From Usnea hakonensis (taxonomy: Eukaryota > Ascomycota > Lecanoromycetes > Lecanorales > Parmeliaceae): DNA of 28,553 bases. The stretch covers positions 1 to 28,553 of the forward strand of contig BLJB01000074.1 in NCBI GenBank assembly GCA_013423325.1, in the 5' to 3' direction. The position numbers and the translations under genes were made by a program. This document shows, one piece after another, positions 1-11,820 of this stretch; the stretch's first letter is position 1, and every line of letters starts with the position of its first letter. Below the pieces are notes generated by a model that worked only from the letters and a program-made list of their open reading frames with translations, made no database searches and was not told where the DNA came from.

Positions 1-56
<56 letters not shown>
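1..56. repeat. 56-nt poly-G run at window edge
   Basis: The first 56 bases are all G, followed by AAGGGGATGAAAAAGGGGG, which is also purine-rich. Two more very long G tracts occur near 6.8 and 7.0 kb, so this is not unique in the window. It could be a true homopolymer with G-quadruplex potential, or an artefact of two-colour sequencing chemistry or of an assembly end. The sequence alone cannot decide. Confidence 0.9.
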
Positions 57-57
<1 letters not shown>

Positions 58-3000
58 AGGGGATGAAAAAGGGGGTACAGGGGCTGGGAGGACGTGAGGT
101 TGGTGCTGGTGTGGTGGGTTTGGTGCTTGCATGATTCTTTTTCATGTATCTTGGTCTTGGGATTGGCGTCTTGGGGGTCACGTTGTAAATATCAAATACC
201 CGCTATAGTGTCATTCGTACCTACTCTGTACAGCGCAATGGCATTTTCATTTTCATCCCATGCCACATGCCAAAAATCTGGAGTACTATCCGTCAGGCAC
301 CTTACCCGATGCAGAATGACGTGGTGCGATTGGTGCGGGACATGAAGCGCTAGGACGGATAAGGCTTAGCGGGGAAATGATAGGGCGAAGGGAGTTCCTT
401 GTTTTTACGCAGCTGGAGTTGGAAAATTTGAGTATGAACATGACTTTTTTGTTGTTGTTGTTGTTGTGATACTTTTGGGGGGAAAATGCTTGCTTATACA
501 ACATATTACTACCTGGCTTTTGTAAGAGGAGCTGGAGCTGGGCTGGTGGTGGCTGAGGCGTTGGGAGGAAGGGAGGGCTTGGAGATTTTGGGGTGGGGGA
601 GGAAGGAAGAGGCTAAGGTGGATGCTGGTACTGGTGGTGAGCATGGAACCAAACCCGTTTTTGAAAGGTCAACTCCTAATTCACTCTTCTCCTCGTGTTT
701 TATGTGTCGTGTCATGAGAGTTTGCCGCCATGTACAAATGTTGGCGTGAGAGCTCTGCATTGATGTGCAGGATGAGATGTGTGCTTGCGACACTGTTTCA
801 GGGATGCTATCATGTCAAGTACACAGCTTGACTCTTGGAAAAGAAGACGATGATTGGGTAATATGCACGGCCGGGTCGTTGAGACGTATCGGATTTCATC
901 AACCACTAGGGCCTATATCATTTGTTGACAAGATCAGTGGGTAGGTAAAAATGTAAGGGTCGACGCGGTTTCAGGAATTGACGAATACAAGACTGGCTTC
1001 TAGACTGGGAAGTGGGCCGAGGATCTGATGAAGAGACACAAACCTTGGCAGTCTCAGAATATGCTATACGTGGAAAACGACAAGGAAAGCTTGAGCCAAC
1101 CTTATCTGAATACCAAGTATATAATACTTCAGGATACCGAGGAGTGGATACAAGAATCACATCTGAATAGATGAAGAGCCGTTTATCGGTATGCCCGTGA
1201 TGGACCTTCTCTATATCAGGTCGTCAGCATCGGCAAGATTCTTGCGCCATGAGTCACATCCTAAGAAAGAATCATCAATGGCAGAGACCGGCTTACGTCC
1301 TTGGAGGGTTCAGAAGACCAGAAATTGCGAACACTTGGACCCTGGCAATACCATAAGGGTCTCCAATCTGGGTTGCAGCCGACCACCTCCCCTTCCTACT
1401 GCTGAATGTGCGGTGAAGACACTGGTCCTCTAAGCCAATGCCGTAGAGTGAACAGTATCTCCAGTATTGCACACGGGCCGCCTTTGCATTTCCAAGGTCA
1501 TGAAGATTCGTGGTCGAATGTGCCCATATGAGGAGTTGCACTGCTTCTCTTTGAAGCGCCATAGGCGGTGATCGCGGAGGTCCACTTACCTCACCACGCC
1601 TACAACAGCTGCCTCAGACCTGATGAAGCTTCTGCAACGTGAGGACTCCGAGAAGATGACTTGTTCCACATAGCCACCCCAAAGAGTAATCACCGGATGC
1701 AGCGTGAGCCCTAGGATCCCAAAGGAGCAACAGTACAAGACAAAGCCTAAAGCGAGATCCTAAAATAGACTATACATGTGACTAGCAACAGAAACCCATC
1801 TCCTCGCAAGGGTTCCGAAATGGATGCAAAGTTGCACCAGGTACGCCGAGGTGCAGATGCTGATATTAGGCACTTGAGCACTACCGAGGAGAAAGAGGTG
1901 CGGGCAGCGAATGGCGGTCAATTGGAACGAGTCTTGTTTTTCTGATCTGATCCACACTTTATAGCAATTGTGTCTGGCCGCATTGGGTACCAACCCGAAC
2001 GATACATCGATCCAGGATCATGCTGCGGGTGTGATTATTGCCACGTTCAAATCATATCGCATCGGCCTATGCCCAGATTTGGATTAGCAGGCTGTCGAAC
2101 TGCCAGAATTGTCGCTGGCAGACTTCCCTATCCAGAAAATTCTCCCAAGAGCCTACTGTATAGGGCGAAACGGAAACACTTGCTTTCTTGCCTTTCAACC
2201 GAATACTTCCTCCAGCACCTCTACTCAAGAACCAGTCTTATGCACTCTCTTATTCTTTCTTGTGCCACTTCCTCAGAAAAGACCAGTCTGACGTCAATTA
2301 TCCGATTTCCAGGCTTGCCATGCTTTACAGTCGTCGCCACCTGTGTAGTTCTTGCGTGCAGGTTGTGAGTGCTGATTTTGTGCCGCATTCTGCTTTCTCA
2401 TTGGTTGCTGAAAGTCTGTCCAGGATGTCGAGAGAGAGCATGGGGGTACTTTGTCAGAGGGACTTCTTCGGTGTTAGCCGAGATCAGCGCAGGAATACGT
2501 CACGCCGATTGACGCCCGCATGGATGTAGTAGAGATATAGTATGGCGAAGGATACCGAGGTTGAAAGAGGATAAAGTTTTCGGCTTCCATTCCGCTAGAG
2601 GTGAGATTTCCCTATCTCAAAGTCAATCTGACCGTCCGGTGCAAGTATACCCAATGGATGGATCGTCCAATGACGGCACCACAAGTGGCATCTTTCGCGG
2701 GGCACCTCCATGCCAAGAAAAAAGATTTGTCGGACATACGGAAGATACTTCATGTCTAAATTCTTATGGGGGAATGGGCGGGTTTTAGTAGCCCTGCAGA
2801 TCTGCGGCAAAAGACGTTGTGGCGACTCAGGCGTAAGGAACAAACGCATGCGCCGTAACACATACCTTGGCAAAATTCCCAGATCTTGGGTAACGAGCTT
2901 CTGCAATCAGGGGCTGTCGCGTGGGAGATATCTTGGATTTCTTCATGCTCGACGATTGGTAGATACTGGTTTCCTATCGCGGGAAGAGACATTTTCCGGC

Positions 3001-4459
3001 TGGTCAAAGTGCGATTTTGGGCTCATGCTGAATCACATTCTTGTTGTCTCTGATTGTTGGATCAGCTGGTCTTTTCTTTCCAATACCTTTCTCTGCTAAT
3101 CGCAGTCGTCGCTACTAAAATCTCTATTGTGTAATGGTTTCTTCCTGTTTTCTTCTCTGCCGCATGGAATGATTACTAGCCACATGGATTTCGATTTGAA
3201 CGGAGATACACGCGAGTAACCACCGACATTCGAGATGGAGGAAATGTTAGCACACGGCATAAAAGACTCAACGCGCGTTCTGCCTCATCATTGCGTGTTC
3301 ACCAGGAGACACCGAAGCACCGGCGACATGAAGGGTGCATGAAAGTATGGGTAGAGGAGTGAAGGACTCGAAAGGATTGGATATTGATGCGTAGCACAGC
3401 CACGTGGGTCTATGGAGTTCTAGATTTCAGGCGGTTATTGCTTCCCTATAGCCACAGCCGCAGCTTGAGTCGATTGGACCTACCGCTTGTGGTTACCCTT
3501 ACCCGTCAAACCTTTCCTTCCTTTCCTTTTCAGCCACACTTATCCCGTTTGCGGACTAACAAAGTGGCTGAGCAGAATGTTTTCACACCTTTCTCGGGCA
3601 AGCTCGTTGCGTTTACGACGGAAAATGGAACGAATTGAAATCCATCCACAGCTGGAAGTACACGCCACTCGGGTACATTGGCGTGTGGTGTTGCTCTCTT
3701 TTGGATAAATAATTGTCTGGATCTTGGACGCGTAGTCAATTTACAAAAGTTGGTTTGGGTTCTCAGCTGTGCGATGTCTGCAGTTATGCAGTGCAATGCA
3801 GGCTGGAGGCAACCCGATTAGAACATTGTTTCACACGTACGTCCGGCACCTTGAGCTTACAATCATCGACTTACAAACGGCCCGAACTCAAATGTGAAGC
3901 TTGTGATAGACGAGATCCGTGACTAGGCATGACTAGACAGACATAGCGTCGATAGCCTGGAGTTGATTCATCCATCTTACGACTTCTTGCCCGCTGGGAA
4001 CCTGCGCCACATGTGATGAATTTCTTCGCATATGATGTGGCTTCTGTTCTACACGCATTCGTCACTTGAACGGGGTCACTGTTTCAAAGCAGCAACCTCC
4101 ATCGGAGCCAGTAAGCCGGATAGGTGTTTCCGTCTGAGAATATTACAATATATGACGATGGAAGTCCAGGATGCAAATGCTGGACGTTGCTGCCGTACCT
4201 GCTTTTCTTCTCTCGCTTCCAACCTGTGGGGATTTGTTGACTGAAACGAGCAAGTGAGTAGTCGAAGTCAGAGCGTTCCCATCAACTGGGCATCCTAGAT
4301 CCTAGCATCAGTCGGGGAAGCCAACGCTACGATAGTATAGTGTCCCGATCTTCTGATCAAAGCGTATGTGTTGATGTGGTACGGTTCTTCTAGTAAATGA
4401 TAGCCGTCTAAACAATCATTACTTGCTTTATTTAAGTTTCGCGAACACCCTTCGAAGTC
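57..4459. other. Gene-poor 5' region with no supported gene
   Basis: I see no convincing gene in these 4.4 kb on either strand. The open frames are short (under about 135 codons), overlap one another on both strands, and none reads as a known fold or keeps a frame across plausible introns. The stretch holds a GTT microsatellite near 451-466 and scattered pyrimidine tracts (for example around 3070-3100 and 3515-3535). It probably serves in part as the long upstream region of the gene starting near 4541, but no specific regulatory site can be named. Confidence 0.5.
451..466. repeat. GTT trinucleotide microsatellite
   Basis: Five GTT units plus one G, preceded by a T run (TGACTTTTTT). It lies in unassigned DNA and no function is apparent. 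Confidence 0.85.
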
Positions 4460-4472
4460 ATGTCGACCCAGC

Positions 4473-4481
4473 ATATATATA
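4473..4481 (+). promoter_or_regulatory. TATA-like element upstream of 4541 gene
   Basis: TATATATA-type sequence (GCATATATATACATT) about 60 nt before the ATG at 4541, a usual spacing for a fungal core promoter. If translation instead began at the in-frame ATG at 4460, this element would lie inside the coding sequence. That is one reason for preferring 4541. Confidence 0.4.
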
Positions 4482-4540
4482 CATTGGAACCTTGGAACGC
4501 CTTCATCACCGCCACACCAACTGCAAAAGTCAATATAAAG

Positions 4541-6028
4541 ATGTCCCAACATCGGTAAGGAAACTCAACCTTTTTCTCGCTTACCACACCTCCACATTGG
4601 CTGATTGTCCTAGTGTCAACCAAGGGACATCTGCAGATGATAAAGAACCGCAGCAACCCACTGCTGATTACTGGAACAACGCACCTGCACCGCAGTGGAT
4701 GGGCCCTCTAGCTTATTACAATCAGGACATGGGAGGTCAATTTCAAACTGGCTTATCGTATGGGCTCCAGCAAGACATACCTAGATTCACTCTTGTATTC
4801 TGCTAACTTTTCGGCAAGCTTTGCCGGGGGTCCTGGCTTCAGTGGCCAGCCATCGCTGCCAAGGTCCTCGCCAATGGAGGATACTTTGTTTGAAATAAAT
4901 CAAACGGGTTTGTCGCCTATGTGGTATGACAAGCGTCCCTAGTCAACGGCGCATGATTCTCATGTTGCAATAGGAGGGAAGTCTCACCGGCGTATATAGA
5001 CCCGAGGGTGGGGCGTCCTATCATGCAAGCTAGACGACCGCTCCCTTTCCAATATGTGTCAGAACCACCGTCTGATACGATGCCTATCAATACGAACCCG
5101 GGTTCGTGGGGAGTCTCACCGGGTGGTACTCAAGCTCGAGGTCGAGGACAAGCTTCCTCTAGGTAAGTGTGCTGATACGACAAGTCCATTGTGCAGTACA
5201 TCGAATCTACCCAGACTATGCAGAGAATCTTGAAACAGGGGCTGACAGTCATCAAGGCAGCCAGGCCCCTTCCAATCCCTCATGGCCCAATCAGCTCCAG
5301 GAGAAGCACTCGGGACTGTATCACCTGCCGCAGTCTCCCAAAGCTTCCCCCAGCAGCAGTACGCCCCTTACCCGCCTTATCCGGGCCCCTTGGCCCCCCA
5401 AATGACACCAATGGCCGGGCCCAATCCCTACGACAACAGGCAGCAAGCTCAACCCCCTGTTCAAGAAAGTAGCCCTGGCCCTATGCTCGTCCAGCTAGGT
5501 GCTTCTCAGAATTTCCTCGTTGACAACAGGCCCGCGCGCTGGATTCAGGTCCTCGACGTCGATCCTTCCTATCAGAGTGCGAGAACGCCTTCTCCTCCAA
5601 GGGCGCCGGGTAAGAATGACACTTTTCATGTTATTGACCCCTCCTAACGCCCATCTACATCTCGTGTCATCGTCCTTAATAAACACTCTTTGAAAACCAT
5701 CGTCGCTAACGCCTTCCCCTTCCCTCCCCGGCACACAGCCCTAAACATCTACGTCCGCGCCCCCGAAACAGAAGTCCACTACTGGGCCGTTTTCCTCCGC
5801 GACCTCACCGTCCAAGAACTCATCAAGCGCGTCGTGCAGAAATACGGCTTCAGCGACGACGAGAGGGATCGGGTCACCATGGCGGTGCGCGTCGAGGAGA
5901 GTACGGGGGAAGTGCAGCGGTTGACGGATGAGGATGTCAAGAATTTGGAGAGTGAGATTGCGATTGATGTCAAGGTTACGACGATGGAGATTGATGGTGA
6001 GGATTGGCAGTTGGAGTTGAGGTTTTAG
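4541..6028 (+). CDS. Gln/Pro-rich protein with C-terminal ubiquitin-like (possibly CP2/Grainyhead-type) domain
   Basis: Proposed exons: 4541-4554, 4614-4757, 4819-4923, 4974-5162, 5257-5609, 5739-6028, giving about 364 residues. Introns have canonical donors (GTAAGG, GTATGG, GTATGA, GTAAGT, GTAAGA). Branch-like sites are visible in three of them (CTGAT at 4601, GCTAAC at 4802 and 5705). Residues 1-265 are low complexity, rich in Gln, Pro, Ser and Gly (for example PQQQYAPYPPYPGP), and look disordered. The last exon encodes a compact domain beginning LNIYVRAPE and containing AVFLRDLTVQELIKRVVQKY, with a beta-alpha pattern like a ubiquitin fold. It recalls the C-terminal domain of fungal CP2/Grainyhead factors, but no DNA-binding domain is present, so a transcription role is only a guess. 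Least certain are the fourth intron's acceptor (AAG at 5256, chosen because earlier acceptors run into in-frame TGA codons) and the start; an in-frame ATG lies at 4460. Confidence 0.6.
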
Positions 6029-6153
6029 GGGGGTGGGGTGGGCGGTGGAAGTGTGGAATGGGGAGGTAATGGGCTGAGTGGAGTTGGGGGGTTCTGCACA
6101 CGGACGTTATTTATTTAGATTGGATGGTCGTGATTTCTTCTATCTCTTCTGTC

Positions 6154-6186
6154 TCTTCTTCTTCTTCTTCTTCTTCTTCTTCTTCC
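6154..6186. repeat. TTC/TCT microsatellite
   Basis: About ten TTC units in a pyrimidine-rich stretch roughly 125 nt after the stop codon at 6028, probably in or just beyond the 3' UTR. It makes a polyserine frame on the plus strand and a lysine-rich frame on the minus strand, neither credible as a gene. Confidence 0.9.
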
Positions 6187-6796
6187 GCTCTTTTGACGGC
6201 CTTTTTTCTCTCCCCTTCCCTTTTTTTAAGCAACGCCCTTTATGACTTTTTCCAAGGGGCGAAGAGGACGGCGAAGACGACGGTAGGGGTGAAGGCGAAT
6301 ACGAAAATTGCAGGTGCAGTCGAAGCAACAATAGCCGAAACGAAACGGATTGGTGTACCTACGTATCCCGCCTTGAATTTGTGAATAGAGATTGATATTT
6401 TTATTTTTCTTATTTTTTTATCTATGAAGCGAATATGATTGTAAGCAAGTGAGTGAATCGTTCTCTCTCTCTCTGTGGTGGTTTTTTGGTTGTAAGCTTT
6501 TTTTGTAGTGGGATATGGTATGGTAGATTTTGGAGGGGATGGAGGCGGGTGGGGGAGGGTGTAGGGCTGGATGGAGTGCGGTGGGAAATGGGGCGGTTAC
6601 TTTACTGTGATACGTGATGAACTACGTTGGAACTCCCCAAGGGACGATGGGAGCATGGCTTTCCCTGAGACGTCTACGGGTTGAAGACTCGGAATGTCAT
6701 GGATGGGGAATCTTGATGCTGCTATCTGCTATCTGGACCGCGCTAGTAGTTGGAATTGGGGGGGGAGGGTAGGTTTGGGGGGGAGGGGAAGGTGGT

Positions 6797-6828
6797 GGGG
6801 GGGGGGGGGGGGGAGGGGGGGGTTTATA

Positions 6829-6889
<61 letters not shown>
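6797..6889. repeat. Poly-G tract (17 + 8 + 61 nt runs)
   Basis: G runs at 6797-6813 and 6815-6822, then TTTATA, then 61 uninterrupted Gs at 6829-6889. The flanks are G-rich as well (GGTAGGTTTGGGGGGGAGG before it). Open frames through it are polyglycine on the plus strand and polyproline on the minus strand, and are not genes. Homopolymers this long are rare in fungal genomes. Confidence 0.9.
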
Positions 6890-6890
<1 letters not shown>

Positions 6891-7007
6891 ACGTGGTGTT
6901 TCAATTGGATCTTGGGCGAGCGGGATGTGTGAGGTGTAGTTGGGGTTGGATGGGGCATGAGGGGGATTTGGCTTGGGGAATGGGGGGGGATTTGAGTGGG
7001 GGGGAAT

Positions 7008-7035
7008 GGGGGGGGGGGGGGGGGGGGGGGGGGGG

Positions 7036-7071
<36 letters not shown>

Positions 7072-7083
7072 TGGGGGGGGGGG
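7008..7083. repeat. Interrupted poly-G tract (28 + 33 + 11 nt)
   Basis: Runs of G at 7008-7035, 7038-7070 and 7073-7083, separated only by TT and AT. The two-base interruptions suggest a G-rich minisatellite that has gained substitutions rather than one slipped homopolymer. It lies 118 bp after the 61-G tract, on the same strand. Confidence 0.9.
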
Positions 7084-9117
7084 TTGGGAGAGAGGGGCTT
7101 TGGGAAGGGGGAGGGATGAGGGGTGTTGGATTGCAGTTGAGGTTTGTGAAAGATGGCAGGATGTATTTTCTGGCAAGATTTATAGTTCGATAATGAATGC
7201 TTTTGTCATGTGTAGAGAGGTTGGTTTCGAAGTTGCTCTACTTGATTGGTTGGACATATCTCTGAGAGGGAATGGATGCGTATGTTGAAGATTAGCCACA
7301 TCGCAGGTTGGTTTTCCACCAGCAAGGGCAGCTAGCGCGATATTACTTGATTACGTAAGGTGAGGAATTTAATACCGCGCTAAGGTATTGTGGTAGGTAG
7401 CCCTAGAAACTTTTGGTCCACCTTCCCCCGAGCTGACTTCTACATCTCTCCAACACCTTCAATTACCTCTCTCTACTACATGGGCTCTGCTGAAAGACGT
7501 AGGCATCAAATCTCGCTCGTCGATCGCTATTTCTCTAGGGAACTTGTGTAATCCCCGCGCCGCTGCGCCTTGCATGATGGATCCCCCCTCTTCAACGACA
7601 AAAAGTCGCCGATACGCCTCTAGACTTGGCTTCTATTCTGTTGGGTATGGATGCAAAAAAGAATGGGGCTACGGGAAAATTGATACGTGCTAAGGATATC
7701 AGCCGGATCGCTCGGCTACGGACTGAATGAGGGCAGGATACTGAAGGAGGGAAACCGGTTGTGTCTGGAGAGCTGGGATACGGGATGAAATGATAGGAAT
7801 ATAAGATAAAGGAGGGCTATGAATATGGCTGGCGAGCTTGAGAGCAAAGGTACGATCGCTCTGATAACGCAGTCGAGAAAGACTGGCGTTGATTGCATCT
7901 GATGATAGCGTCACAGGTTGGTACCCCTCCTCTCTAATCACAGCTGTCAATGGATTAATCCTAAGATAAGCTTGAGGTCGTTGGAAGAAGAGCTTGGATA
8001 AAGGAAACCCGGCTTGAGTTACAAGATCCGTTGGATCAGGGTGGAGCTACGCCTCCGTGTCTGACAGGACAACATATTCCCGAGACAGAGCCAGCCTTTG
8101 ATAGTTCTCACTGCATCTAGTGGTGCATGAAACAACCATATGACCCGCTGTTCAATCAAGATAAAAGTCGGCAAGGTCCTAAGATCAGCAGTTCATACGG
8201 AATGCAAGGCGCTAGCTCTGCGATTGACGTCTCAAGGTTACGAGTCAGAGAGCTTGAGGAGCAATCGGTGCCGAGAAAAAAGGATTTGTGGAGCGTGTCT
8301 GCGCCCAGTGCGAATGATGGGGCTGAAGGGATGAAATTGCGCCACCCGTCTGACAGATATTCAAAAGCCTCTTCCGGAGAGACCCGCCATAGAGCTATGA
8401 AGAGACGCTGTACTAGGTGGAGCTGAATTGAACGCGGCAATGAAATCCAAGATACTCCTAGCTTCTTCTTTCAATGTCAACTTCCAATTCGTTGCTCAAG
8501 TCCATTTACATTTACCTACACACCAGGAAGACCTTGATTTCCGATTCAAAAAAAATAGCTTATCAATGAGTGGCTATCTTGCAATACCGCAAAAGCCTCA
8601 AAGCTATGGAGACGGGATGGATGTGCGTGTGCAGGAGGCGCTCAGCCGAGGCTGGAAGACCTGCATTGCCAAGGCAGGTGTTCGTACCTCCGAACTCGGA
8701 ATGCATCTATCCGGCGTCGCACGTTGCTTATCTCTGGCCGAGACTGGATTGGGAAGGTCAGAACGGTGGATCCAGACTCTGACGAAAAAACTAATGCAAG
8801 TCATGACAACGCATAAGGTCCCGCAGAATCGTGGAGACTGGGCTGAGTCAGAGTGAGTCCCTTTCTGGACTCGGAAGTTCGGCGTGGAGCACAAATGAAG
8901 AAAATGGTGTGTCGCTCACTGCAGATTTCGTTTGCGCACAAATCGATTCACTCTGCCCACTAACCATGCATAATGTCCATTCTTTAGGTGTCGGCACTCG
9001 TACAGGGTTAAAGACCTGAATGGGGAGATGGCACCCACAGCGACTTTTGCTAAAGACAATACTTTTCAAGTGCCAGACAGTCTGTCTGTCATATTCCAGC
9101 TTTGCAGCATGCCATAC

Positions 9118-10464
9118 TCAAATTCGCAAGCTCGCTTCCAGAGATCTGGCCTTCTCTGATCGAATGTCTTCATCCTGCACGAATGTGATTGGAGACTGCT
9201 GAGGGGTTCCAAACCCACCCGACGGCATTTTTCCCTCAACCGAATAGTCTGATCTGTCGCTAGGACTACTGACATGGTTAAACGCTCTGTTACTTTCCAG
9301 GTCCGTGAGCAGAACGGAGCCATCGGATGGTTTGAAAGTCGAGCCCTTCGCTCTCCTTAGGCGCAACCGCACCATAGTGCTCGATAGGACGTTCCGTGTC
9401 TCCGAGTTGGGTGACTTGATGTGGCCAGTAAGCTTTTTGATGGCAGGCGGAAAAGTTGGCAAGGATGCAATGATGATTCCCAGCAGAGGTTCCAACTCTG
9501 TCACAATGCCAATCCTTGCGATTTCATACGCAAAATCGTCTTGGTCAAATTGAACAGACAAGGCGAGACGAATCATAGTGACTATACAGATGCTATGCAT
9601 GGTGATCAGCTCTACCGAGCATGCAAGCATATACCGGCCTACTCACAGAAAGCCGAGGGCAAAAATGATCGAGAGCTCAATCTTTCTCCGTGTCGTAATC
9701 TGCAGTCCCCATACCATCGGCAGTGGTAGGAACACTATGGTCAGGTCTGCGATGATATTGCAACTGCTGAGTGCAACAAGCGATGCCAGGGAATCTTCGC
9801 AAACTCCAGGTTGGAGAGGATCCCAGTACTTGGCAAGTGGGCGGCAAGTCAAGACGTCACTGATCACTATCCCAACACCAAAGGCTACCACGAGAACATA
9901 TAATGCGTATGCGACGGTTAGGAATGCTCTATTTGAGCGGAAAATTGTCATGTAAAAATGCAAGACAGCTATTCTGACTGACGTATTGGCTGCAGCCCAT
10001 AGAATATCTGCAGCTAGATACGCCTTGAAAGGAAGCGTTAACGTCGAAGCGACGACCGGAAAGATTTTCAAGGGTGGCTGACATACCTTCAAGATGACCG
10101 GTATATTTGATGGCTTTACGAACTCTATGTGTTTACTACCTCCGTATTGCGCCATCACTTTTCCATGTCAAAAGGAAGTATCACATGACTGTCAAGCAGA
10201 CTCACCTATGTTTGAAGTAACGACTAGGGCAGCTGCAAAGACCTAGATTGTCAGTGGCGTTCAGATAAGGATATCTTGTCGTTTGCATACCCATGCGAGT
10301 ATCACTGCGTAGTCATTCAAGCAAAGAACGTGGCGCTGGATCCTTCTCGACCATATTCGGATCCCAACGGCGACGGTAGCGAGAGCAAGGAACACACTAT
10401 TGATGGCAATGTTGGTGATTCCCATGGCTTGCCCATGGCTGGGATCGAGATTCCTTGGATGCAT
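9118..10464 (-). CDS. Fungal rhodopsin-type seven-helix integral membrane protein
   Basis: Five exons on the minus strand: 10464-10291, 10242-10206, 10157-10087, 10023-9647, 9592-9118. The four introns (48, 48, 63, 54 nt) have donors GTATGC, GTGAGT, GTATGT, GTGAGT, and the frame stays open throughout for 377 residues. Seven hydrophobic segments lie near residues 17-38, 50-71, 95-120, 127-150, 170-195, 208-230 and 240-265. Hallmarks of the fungal integral membrane family related to PTH11-like receptors include RIWSRRI after helix 1, LNDYAVILAW in helix 2, the stretch TCRPLAKYWDP after helix 4 and GFLICIVTMIRL in helix 6. There is no N-terminal Cys-rich CFEM domain and I see no retinal-binding lysine, so a light-sensing role is not supported. 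The last 110 residues form a polar, Ser-rich cytoplasmic tail. The likely site is the plasma membrane; ligand and pathway are unknown. The ATG at 10464 was chosen because it begins a short polar N-terminus before helix 1. Confidence 0.88.
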
Positions 10465-11810
10465 TGCCTGGTAGCAGCAAGTCCCACACCGACTCTCGAA
10501 GTGCACTCTGAGGGAAATAAGTAATCAAAAAGAGGCCCAGTATCATGCTAATCCTGGGAGCAAGATCTTAAATACTCGTTTCATGTCTTTTATGAGCTTG
10601 ATCAGCAAAGTAGAGCCGTTGCAACGTCGGCACTCAGTCCTGGGACCAAAAAGGAAATACGCTGACATGCGTATTGGTGTGTAAGCACACGGTAATCAAC
10701 GGAGCATCTGGTGGTGCGCCTAGATCTTGTCCGTAATACCAAATCCAGGTACAGTCGTCGCCCGGTCATATCTACATCCAGAGACATTGACACCTCAGCT
10801 CCTCATATGCCCTCCTAACCAGTATTTACGGCTTCTTACTGAATTCATCCCTGGATGCCCTATCGGATCTGATGAAAAAATGGTTGGTGGGTCTCATCCG
10901 GTACTAAACGGTTACGTGCATGTAAAGTACTCTACTTTAAGTACCTTTCAGCCCCGCCACTGAGCCGTCGGCTACATCCGGACTGGTACGTACTCTATCC
11001 ACCACGTGTCAGCACTACTCTGTTTGGGAGTGTCAACAATGCCGCATTCATTCACACACGCACTATTTTTCCAAAGAAGGCTTCCCTTGGCAAAAGAGGC
11101 GGGGCTGACCTTGGCAACTTTTTATCTTATCGGCCCGTTTTGGTCCTCGGGACTTATGATTGTACTTTCCCCCCCCCCCAGCGCCGCATGCACCACATAT
11201 GCAAGTCTTGCAGAAACAAGTGCCTTGTTTTGGTGCTTGCCGAAATGCAGTCTGTGCGGGGAACGACACTTCCGGGGACGGGATTTTATGCAGCGGCGTT
11301 ATTCATCTCAGCCTCGGATCGGAGACTGCAGGTACGTACCGCAGGGGAATCTTGGCAAATAGCGGAATTCGGGGTGGGTATGATGGGGTTCTTGGTCTTG
11401 GCTTGGCTTTTGGGTTTATGGGTGAGTGTGTGTATGTATGATTTTGAGGGGGGGGAATGGAGTGGAGTTATTCTTGGGGGTTTGATGGATTGCTTTGGCG
11501 GTTGGTTGCATTAAGCTAGAGATCAGCATCTGTGCGGATGAGTTTTCCTGTGGGAAATAGAAGATGGGCTTGTTGTAGCTTGTGTTTGCATACCTGATGC
11601 GTATAGCTGATGTACTTTACTGTCCCTGTTTTTCTATCTGGATTCGATTTTGCAATTATTTTTATTCGTCTTGTGAACAAGGATAGACCCCCCCTTTTTT
11701 TTGTATGCATCATGATGCTGGCGCTTCTTTTGGAAAAGGGGATTGTGAGTAGTGGAGAAATGGGGAGTATGCTACAACATTATATCCCTGAATCTTGAAT
11801 CATAGATGCC

Positions 11811-11820
11811 CGCGCGCGCG
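11811..11820. repeat. Alternating CG dinucleotide run
   Basis: CGCGCGCGCG flanked by CC and CTCG, in intergenic DNA. Alternating purine-pyrimidine sequence like this can adopt Z-DNA, but it is short and nothing ties it to a gene. Confidence 0.7.

Larger units (their letters stand above)
6029..9117. other. Low-complexity intergenic region
   Basis: No gene is supported in this 3.1 kb interval between the 3' end of the 4541-6028 gene and the 3' end of the minus-strand 7-TM gene. It contains a TTC microsatellite, a short CT repeat near 6463-6474, long G tracts at 6.8-7.1 kb, and then ordinary-looking sequence from 7.1 to 9.1 kb. A frame of 142 codons at 8428-8856 (+) has no recognisable composition or motif and is overlapped by equally long frames on the other strand. 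I treat it as chance. Confidence 0.5.

Noticed and set aside
1..56. Poly-G as a telomere end
   Set aside because: Telomeres of these fungi carry TTAGGG-type repeats. None is present here, and similar G tracts occur inside the window.
6124..6384. Plus-strand frame with a polyserine run and hydrophobic stretch
   Set aside because: It arises from the TTC microsatellite in the 3' region of the upstream gene. There is no family resemblance and no promoter.
6901..7176. 91-codon minus-strand proline-rich frame
   Set aside because: It is only the complement of the poly-G tracts. The proline run is a composition artefact and has no flanking conserved sequence.
8428..8856. 142-codon plus-strand frame
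   Set aside because: There is no motif or domain, opposing frames are equally long, and no convincing promoter or splice pattern is seen.
9118..10464. Light-sensing opsin
   Set aside because: The fold is rhodopsin-like in name only. I see no retinal-binding lysine in the last helix (ARIGIVTELEPLLGIIIASL).
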